From: Bacteroidota bacterium
GTDB taxonomy: Bacteria > Bacteroidota > Bacteroidia > Bacteroidales > Paludibacteraceae
Reading direction: 5' to 3'
Length of the DNA: 7,205 nucleotides
Assembly (NCBI GenBank): GCA_022709605.1
Contig: JAKLIM010000185.1
Span: 1 to 7,205, forward strand
The first letter of the stretch is position 1. Every line of letters starts with the position of its first letter. Position numbers and translations under genes: made by a program. Of the stretch, positions 1-3,685 are shown in pieces. The notes beneath the pieces were generated by a model. It was not told the DNA's origin and did no database searches. It saw only the letters and a list, made by a program, of their open reading frames with translations.

Positions 1-89
1 AAAGAAAGAAAATACATAAATTAAAGTTTCTAATTCTGATATATCTATTAAAAAAACTTTTATTTACTAACTATAAAATATTAAAAATC

Positions 90-884
90 ATGAGAATTCT
101 TTTTGCTATTTCACTCGTATTGTTGACACTTAATTTATATGCACAAGATTATTTTCCATTAGTTATTGGCAATAAATGGACTTATAACTATTATAATTCT
201 AGTGGATTAATTGTAGGAACTTATTCATCAATAATTAAGGAGGAAATAAAAACAAACAATCAGAATGGCTTTTTAGAGGAAAATAATATGATTGTTAACG
301 GCATTTCAAATTTATCAAATTCGTACATTTATACAGATAGCATAAGTACGAACGATGTTTATATTTACCAGTTGAATAATTGGTCTAAGAGCCTACAGCA
401 TCACTATACAGATGGAGATAAATGGCGTTTTTTGGGAGATTCCTTACGTGTTAAATATATAGGTGAAGTAACTGTTCCTGCAGGAACCTTTGATTCTTGT
501 TATTTTATCGGAGCAACAATGTCATCTGGTGGAGTTTATGCTCCAAATATTGGTCTTATTCAAAATGTCAATGGTAGTAAAGTCACTTTAGAATTAACTG
601 CATACAATGTTGCTTTAAATAGTATTTCAGGTTTAAATACGATATTAATAAATGAAGTGACAATTTACCCAAATCCTTCGAGCGACTATATTACATTACC
701 AAAAATTGAGAATGTAATTCGACTCGAAATATATGATGTAGAAGGCAAACTACATTTAACTTCAAAAGATATATCAAGCAAGAATAATTTGATAGACATT
801 TCAAATTATTCAAAAGGAATCTACTTTGGTAAAATCCAATTGATTGATAATAGTAACGTGAGATTTAAGTTTATAAAGCAATAA
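90..884 (+). CDS. Secreted protein of unknown function with type IX secretion (Por) C-terminal sorting domain
   Basis: This 264-residue protein is probably exported by Sec and then secreted or surface-anchored by the type IX secretion system. Residues 1-18 form a signal peptide (short basic start, hydrophobic core, cleavage at YA|Q). The mature part opens with a YFPL..GN.W.Y motif (about 21-32), then VPAGTFDSC (129-137) and YAPNIGLIQ (150-158); this pattern recurs in Bacteroidota secreted proteins without a known catalytic role. From about residue 187 comes a type A sorting domain: YPNP at 193-196, a central LEIYDVEGK segment, a SKGIYFGKI segment and the basic end KFIKQ. The domain is complete, so the protein looks full length. 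The ATG follows an A-rich leader with no Shine-Dalgarno sequence. The gene is visibly more AT-rich than the receptor gene on the right. The sorting domain is a firm call; the function of the first 180 residues is unknown. Confidence 0.9.
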   Translation: MRILFAISLVLLTLNLYAQDYFPLVIGNKWTYNYYNSSGLIVGTYSSIIKEEIKTNNQNGFLEENNMIVNGISNLSNSYIYTDSISTNDVYIYQLNNWSKSLQHHYTDGDKWRFLGDSLRVKYIGEVTVPAGTFDSCYFIGATMSSGGVYAPNIGLIQNVNGSKVTLELTAYNVALNSISGLNTILINEVTIYPNPSSDYITLPKIENVIRLEIYDVEGKLHLTSKDISSKNNLIDISNYSKGIYFGKIQLIDNSNVRFKFIKQ

Positions 885-896
885 TATAGATTATCT

Positions 897-913
897 TTTG
901 AGAAAAACTCAAA
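897..913 (+). terminator. Weak hairpin after the T9SS cargo gene, possible terminator
   Basis: TTTGAG (897-902) and CTCAAA (908-913) pair perfectly around a five-A loop, 12 bases after the stop codon at 884. The stem is only 6 bp and no T-run follows, so it would be a poor intrinsic terminator. The position fits; the strength does not. Confidence 0.3.
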
Positions 914-963
914 TCAACCGCTTACTATTTTCTTTGACACTATTACAGCTTATATAATTCAAA

Positions 964-997
964 AACAAAGCTACTAACCCCTAACACACGCTTTGTT
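964..997. repeat. 8-bp perfect inverted repeat at the left edge of the GC-rich block
   Basis: AACAAAGC at 964-971 is matched by GCTTTGTT at 990-997 across an 18-base spacer containing two CTAAC motifs (974-978 and 981-985). It lies exactly where composition changes from AT-rich to GC-richer. It could be an RNA hairpin closing the upstream transcript or the edge of an inserted repeat; the sequence does not decide. Confidence 0.45.
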
Positions 998-1000
998 CAT

Positions 1001-1205
1001 TGGCTGGCTAACGTACATTCCAGAAGTCCCAAAACTTCGGGACGCCTGTGCCCATAGCCTCGGTCGTCAGACTGCGCAAAAATTAAAAAATGATGCGCTG
1101 AGATTTGGATATTTGAATTTTTCTCGGAAAGCGGATCGAATATTTAAAGGTGCAAGTGAGGTTCTTGTGCAGACTCGCATTAGCAGCAAGCCGAAAAAAA
1201 AATAA
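1001..1205. other. GC-richer block, probably a non-coding interspersed repeat
   Basis: This segment stands out from its AT-rich surroundings, mainly in 1003-1095, and contains the short inverted repeat GTCCC (1026-1030)/GGGAC (1039-1043). Long frames are open on both strands, as expected for GC-richer DNA lacking stops rather than for a gene. Conceptual translation in the plus frame gives a basic 70-residue peptide from TTG with a KPKKK end, with no domain I recognise. From general familiarity, similar blocks occur between genes of environmental Bacteroidota, but this was not checked. A small basic protein or a structured RNA remains possible. Confidence 0.35.
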
Positions 1206-1236
1206 GATCGCAAAAAACAGAAACCAAAATTAGTTG

Positions 1237-1244
1237 TAGTTTTG
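1237..1244 (+). promoter_or_regulatory. Bacteroidota-type -7 promoter element (TAGTTTTG) before rhuM
   Basis: TAGTTTTG is an exact match to TAnnTTTG, the -7 consensus for the primary sigma factor in Bacteroidota. It ends 42 bases before the rhuM ATG, which would give a leader of roughly 35-40 nt. No TTTG -33 box is visible at the usual 19-22 base spacing, so this is half a promoter by motif. Confidence 0.4.
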
Positions 1245-1286
1245 TATCCAGATATCAGATTTAGAAAAACATTTAAAGATTGAAAC

Positions 1287-2306
1287 ATGACTAAGAAACT
1301 GCAAATACGAAATAGCACAGCTGAATTTCTTGTTTTTACAAATCAAGCGGGTGAAAATACTATCGAAGTTCGTATTGAGGACGAAACTGTTTGGTTATCA
1401 CAAAAGCTTATAGCAGTTCTTTTTGAAGTAGAAGTGAATACAATTAATTATCACATCAAAGAAATTCTAAAATCACGCGAACAAAAAGAGGCAACTATTC
1501 GAAATTTTCGAATAGTTCAAACTGAAGGGAAAAGACAAGTTGAAAGAGATGTAGAATTTTATAATCTTGAGATGATTATTTCTGTTGGTTATCGGGTAAA
1601 TTCCGACAGAGCCATGCAATTTAGACAATGGGCAACCAACGTACTGCACGACTTTGCAATACGTGGTTATGTATTGGACAAAGAACGACTAAAAAACGGC
1701 GCATTCTTCAGCAAAAAATACTTTGATGATTTACTTGCCGAAATCCGTGAAATAAGAGCCAGCGAAAGAGGCTTTTATCAGAAAATAACTGACATTTATG
1801 CAACGGCAATGGATTACAGCAAAAATGCTGATACAACCAAAACTTTTTTTGCTACTGTACAAAACAAACTGCATTTTGCAATACACGGACAAACTGCTGC
1901 CGAATTGATTGTAAGCCGTGCGAATGCAGAAAAAGAACACATGGGGCTTAGTACATGGAAAAATGCACCCGAAGGAAAAATTATCAAAACCGATGTTTCG
2001 ATAGCAAAAAATTACCTGAAAGAAAAGGAAATAAAAACGCTCGACCGCTTTGTTACGATGTACTTAGATTATGCAGAAGACCAAGCAGAAAGAGGTTTCC
2101 CAATGACGATGAGTGATTGGGCAGAAAAATTGAATGTTTTCTTGCAGTTTAACCAACGTGAAGTACTTGAAAATCCGGGAAAAGTGACTGCCGAAATTGC
2201 TAAAGCTTTTGCCGAAACAGAATTTGAGAAATATAGAGTGGTACAAGACCAACTTTTTGAATCAGATTTTGACAAACATATAAGAAAACAGTTGGGTGAG
2301 ATGTAA
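1287..2306 (+). CDS. rhuM: RhuM family protein (Virulence_RhuM / COG3943)
   Basis: The 339-residue product has the usual length of the family named after RhuM of Salmonella pathogenicity island 3. The N-terminal region carries the family's probable DNA-binding part: VWLSQKLIAVLF (35-46), then TINYHIKEIL (52-61), followed by FYNLEMIISVGYRVNS with QFRQWA (91-116), which resembles KilA-N/Bro-like phage modules. The central and C-terminal part has FDDLLAEIREIRASE (146-160) and the hallmark KLHFAIHGQTAAELI...RA...HMGLSTW (194-224). No signal peptide or membrane segment is present, so it acts in the cytoplasm. Members are common in mobile islands, often near type I restriction-modification genes, but the biochemical function is not established. 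Here no hsd genes are in view and the gene stands alone with its own -7 element. Start: the ATG at 1287 gives full family length. Family assignment is firm; the role is unknown. Confidence 0.92.
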   Translation: MTKKLQIRNSTAEFLVFTNQAGENTIEVRIEDETVWLSQKLIAVLFEVEVNTINYHIKEILKSREQKEATIRNFRIVQTEGKRQVERDVEFYNLEMIISVGYRVNSDRAMQFRQWATNVLHDFAIRGYVLDKERLKNGAFFSKKYFDDLLAEIREIRASERGFYQKITDIYATAMDYSKNADTTKTFFATVQNKLHFAIHGQTAAELIVSRANAEKEHMGLSTWKNAPEGKIIKTDVSIAKNYLKEKEIKTLDRFVTMYLDYAEDQAERGFPMTMSDWAEKLNVFLQFNQREVLENPGKVTAEIAKAFAETEFEKYRVVQDQLFESDFDKHIRKQLGEM

Positions 2307-2401
2307 TTGATTTCATCACCGAGATAGCAATATACATTTCAATAGCATAGAAGTAGAATAAAATATTGAACAGAATTTATAAATTTAAAACAAAGTAAGT
2401 C

Positions 2402-3109
2402 ATGAAAACAAAAGCATTGCTTTTACTGATTTTTAGTTTGACTTTATCCCTTAGTTCTTTTGCGCAAAACTCAGGAAAGAAGTATTACATTACCGGGCAG
2501 GTGCTTGACACTAACAACAAACCTGTGTCGGGCGCTACGGTGTTAATTGACAATAAAAGCATCGATGTTAACACCGACGAGAATGGTATGTATAAGGTTA
2601 AAGTAAAGGCCAATGCAGTGCTCATCTCTATTTTCAATCTATCAAGCGGCGTTGTGAATGCAGAAATTAATGGCAGAACGGTTATCAATTTTAAGCTCGA
2701 TAATGTACAACCTCCTAAAAACACGGTGGAAAAAGAAAACACAGATAATGAAGAGGTGAATATCGGTTATGGAACGGCTTCGAAAAGAGACCTGACTACC
2801 AGCATTGGTACCGTTGATGGAAAAAAAAATAAATATGCAATGTATCAAAATGTGTATGAACTGATTCGGGGAGAAGTTCCGGGCGTTGATGTGAACGGGA
2901 ATAAAATCAGAATCAGAGGTTTAGGTACCATCAATGGTTCAAGCGATCCATTGGTGCTTGTTAATAACGTTGAAGTGTCGCTCGAGTCTATCGAGTCTAT
3001 CGATCCTCGCATTGTTAAATCTATAAGTATTCTTAAAGATTCTGATGCCTCCATTTATGGTTCGCGAGGTGCCAACGGTGTAATATTAATCACAATGATT
3101 GGAAAATAG
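2402..3109 (+). CDS. Barrel-less SusC-like protein: carboxypeptidase-regulatory-like domain plus TonB receptor plug domain
   Basis: This 235-residue protein has the front end of a SusC/RagA-type receptor but no outer-membrane barrel. Residues 1-21 are a signal peptide cleaved at FA|Q. Residues 28-102 form a carboxypeptidase-regulatory-like domain (ITGQVLD...PVSGATVLID...TDENGMYKVKV). A polar linker (103-118) leads to a TonB-box-like EEVNIGYGT (117-125). The plug follows (130-233), with LIRGEVPGV (154-162), IRIRGLGTINGSSDPLVLVN (169-188) and LKDSDASIYGSRGANGVILIT (211-231). The product ends right after the plug, where a SusC of about 1000 residues would begin its barrel; no barrel remnant is seen in any frame of the following 576 bases, so a recent single frameshift is unlikely. 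Family knowledge would place it in the periplasm. Short plug-only proteins are annotated in other Bacteroidota, but their role is unknown. It begins 95 bases after rhuM, with no Shine-Dalgarno sequence. Confidence 0.88.
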   Translation: MKTKALLLLIFSLTLSLSSFAQNSGKKYYITGQVLDTNNKPVSGATVLIDNKSIDVNTDENGMYKVKVKANAVLISIFNLSSGVVNAEINGRTVINFKLDNVQPPKNTVEKENTDNEEVNIGYGTASKRDLTTSIGTVDGKKNKYAMYQNVYELIRGEVPGVDVNGNKIRIRGLGTINGSSDPLVLVNNVEVSLESIESIDPRIVKSISILKDSDASIYGSRGANGVILITMIGK

Positions 3110-3138
3110 CAATTAACTACCTTTGTTGAACGTGTTAC

Positions 3139-3155
3139 GCCGAGCGATGTTCGGC
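3139..3155 (+). terminator. Hairpin after the plug-protein gene, candidate terminator
   Basis: GCCGAGC (3139-3145) pairs with GTTCGGC (3149-3155), with one G-U wobble and a 3-base loop, 30 bases after the stop codon. It is the first GC-rich stem after the gene. No T-run follows (AGTCAGCGTTTAAAAC), so intrinsic termination would be inefficient, and it may simply be a structured repeat. Confidence 0.35.
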
Positions 3156-3218
3156 AGTCAGCGTTTAAAACAAGTAAATACATTTCTATTTTAGATACAC
3201 TTAAATCAAAAAACAGTA

Positions 3219-3245
3219 TAGCTTATATCGCATCTAGGTAAGCTA
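3219..3245. repeat. 7-bp perfect inverted repeat TAGCTTA/TAAGCTA
   Basis: TAGCTTA (3219-3225) and TAAGCTA (3239-3245) are exact complements around a 13-base spacer. It could be a protein-binding dyad or a weak RNA hairpin. No gene start is nearby to suggest an operator. Confidence 0.4.
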
Positions 3246-3262
3246 CCTTAACCGAATTTTCG

Positions 3263-3279
3263 CTATTTTTGGAAAATAG
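3263..3279. repeat. 7-bp perfect stem CTATTTT/AAAATAG with 3-base loop
   Basis: CTATTTT (3263-3269), loop TGG, AAAATAG (3273-3279). The right arm belongs to an 11-base string, TTGGAAAATAG, which also forms the last codons of the upstream plug gene (3099-3109), so the two copies bracket 159 bases. Confidence 0.4.
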
Positions 3280-3284
3280 TTGGA

Positions 3285-3310
3285 GGGGTCTATTCAATAA
3301 ACTGTGTCAG
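3285..3310. mobile_element. Possible lone insertion-sequence end (IS256-like terminal repeat)
   Basis: The stretch beginning GGGGTCTATTC and running into AATAAACTGTGTCAG resembles terminal inverted repeats of IS256-family elements, which often combine GGGTCTxTT with a CTGTGT core. This resemblance is from memory only. I found no complementary second end, no transposase fragment and no clear target duplication, so at most it is a relic or a solo end. Confidence 0.2.
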
Positions 3311-3336
3311 AAAGGTTGGAGTTCTTGCGCAAAACA

Positions 3337-3500
3337 CATTAAGCCACCTGCAAAATGCATTAAGCCATACGCAAAATACATTAAGCCACCCGCAAAATGC
3401 TTTGAGCCGCAAAATGCTTTGAGCCATACACAAAATGCTTTGAGCCATACACAAAATACATTAAGCCACCCGCAAAATGCTTTGAGCCATACACAAAATA
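3337..3500. repeat. 21-base tandem repeat array, eight units of two subtypes
   Basis: Eight head-to-tail units start at 3337, 3358, 3379, 3400, 3417, 3438, 3459 and 3480. Seven are 21 bases; the fourth (3400-3416) is 17 because of a 4-base deletion. Subtype A is close to CATTAAGCCACCCGCAAAAT, subtype B close to CTTTGAGCCATACACAAAAT, each followed by G or A. The order is A, A (with a B-like TACG core), A, B (deleted), B, B, A, B. Degenerate part-units flank the array: TGCGCAAAACA before it and CTTTATGCAAAT after it. Invariant parts are the central AGCC and the CAAAAT tail. The 4-base deletion would break a reading frame, which argues for a non-coding minisatellite. There are no unique spacers, so it is not a CRISPR array. 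A 21-base period is two helical turns, so a protein could bind every unit on the same face; that is inference. Confidence 0.92.
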
Positions 3501-3584
3501 CTTTATGCAAATCATAAATATACTTATTGGGTGTATTTCGTGTGATCTAAAGCTTTATTTTGTTTTTATAAATTCAATTTTTGT

Positions 3585-3645
3585 AACATGTTTTTTAAAG
3601 TAACTCCATTGTAATATTTTCTTATCATGTTTGAAACACACATGT
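3585..3645. promoter_or_regulatory. CATG-centred palindromes upstream of the TonB-dependent receptor, possible operators
   Basis: Three related sites precede the receptor gene: the perfect 8-bp palindrome AACATGTT (3585-3592), and CATGT (3626-3630) paired with ACATG (3640-3644) around 9 bases, the inner part adding TG/CA pairs. The string CATGTTT occurs twice (3587-3593 and 3626-3632), 39 bases apart. The second dyad ends just before the -7 element at 3648, so a bound protein could block or contact RNA polymerase. No regulator is known; this is a motif-based proposal. Confidence 0.35.
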
Positions 3646-3647
3646 CG

Positions 3648-3655
3648 TAATTTTG
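3648..3655 (+). promoter_or_regulatory. -7 promoter element TAATTTTG of the TonB-dependent receptor gene
   Basis: TAATTTTG exactly matches the Bacteroidota -7 consensus TAnnTTTG and lies 30 bases before the ATG at 3686, implying a leader of about 25 nt. The nearest upstream TTTG (3630-3633) is only 14 bases away, shorter than the usual 19-22, so the -33 contact is poor. That could fit a promoter needing an activator. Confidence 0.5.
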
Positions 3656-3685
3656 CAGCATCAAATTTTCAAACAAATAAGCTAA

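Larger units (their letters stand above)
885..1286. other. 402-base intergenic region with inverted repeats and a GC-rich block
   Basis: No convincing gene lies between the T9SS cargo gene and rhuM. From left to right it holds a small hairpin just after the stop codon (897-913), an 8-bp perfect inverted repeat AACAAAGC/GCTTTGTT (964-971 and 990-997), a GC-richer block (about 1001-1205) ending in a run of nine A, and a TAnnTTTG promoter element (1237-1244). A 70-codon open frame (993-1205) crosses the block, but it starts at TTG, has no ribosome-binding context and overlaps an open frame on the other strand (1067-1318), so it is not called as a gene. Confidence 0.6.
3110..3685. other. 576-base gene-free stretch rich in repeats
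   Basis: No gene is supported between the plug protein and the TonB-dependent receptor. The stretch holds, in order, a GC-rich hairpin (3139-3155), two AT-rich inverted repeats (3219-3245 and 3263-3279), a sequence resembling an insertion-sequence end (3285-3310), a 21-base tandem repeat array (3337-3500), and the receptor's promoter region with CATG-centred palindromes (3585-3655). An 82-codon open frame (3269-3517) starts at TTG and merely reads through the tandem repeats; the opposite strand is equally open there, so it is rejected as a gene. Confidence 0.7.

Noticed and set aside
972..1015. Integron attC site, suggested by CTAAC motifs and a nearby inverted repeat
   Set aside because: The CTAAC strings do not fit the RYYYAAC/GTTRRRY pairing of attC, and no integrase or cassette series is present.
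993..1205. 70-codon open frame on the plus strand
   Set aside because: It starts at TTG without ribosome-binding context, spans the GC-rich block and overlaps an equally open frame on the opposite strand (1067-1318). No domain is recognisable.
2402..3109. Pseudogene of a full SusC receptor
   Set aside because: No barrel-like frame follows within 576 bases, and the plug motifs are undamaged, so a small intact gene is the simpler reading. A large old deletion cannot be ruled out.
3337..3500. CRISPR array
   Set aside because: Units are directly contiguous with no unique spacers, and there are no cas genes.
3337..3500. Replication origin with iterons
   Set aside because: The period fits iterons, but there is no rep or dnaA gene, no clear DnaA boxes and the surrounding genes are chromosomal in type.
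3269..3517. 82-codon open frame with PPAK/HTQN repeats
   Set aside because: It starts at TTG and merely translates the 21-base tandem repeats; the 17-base unit shifts the repeat frame midway and the reverse strand is open too.
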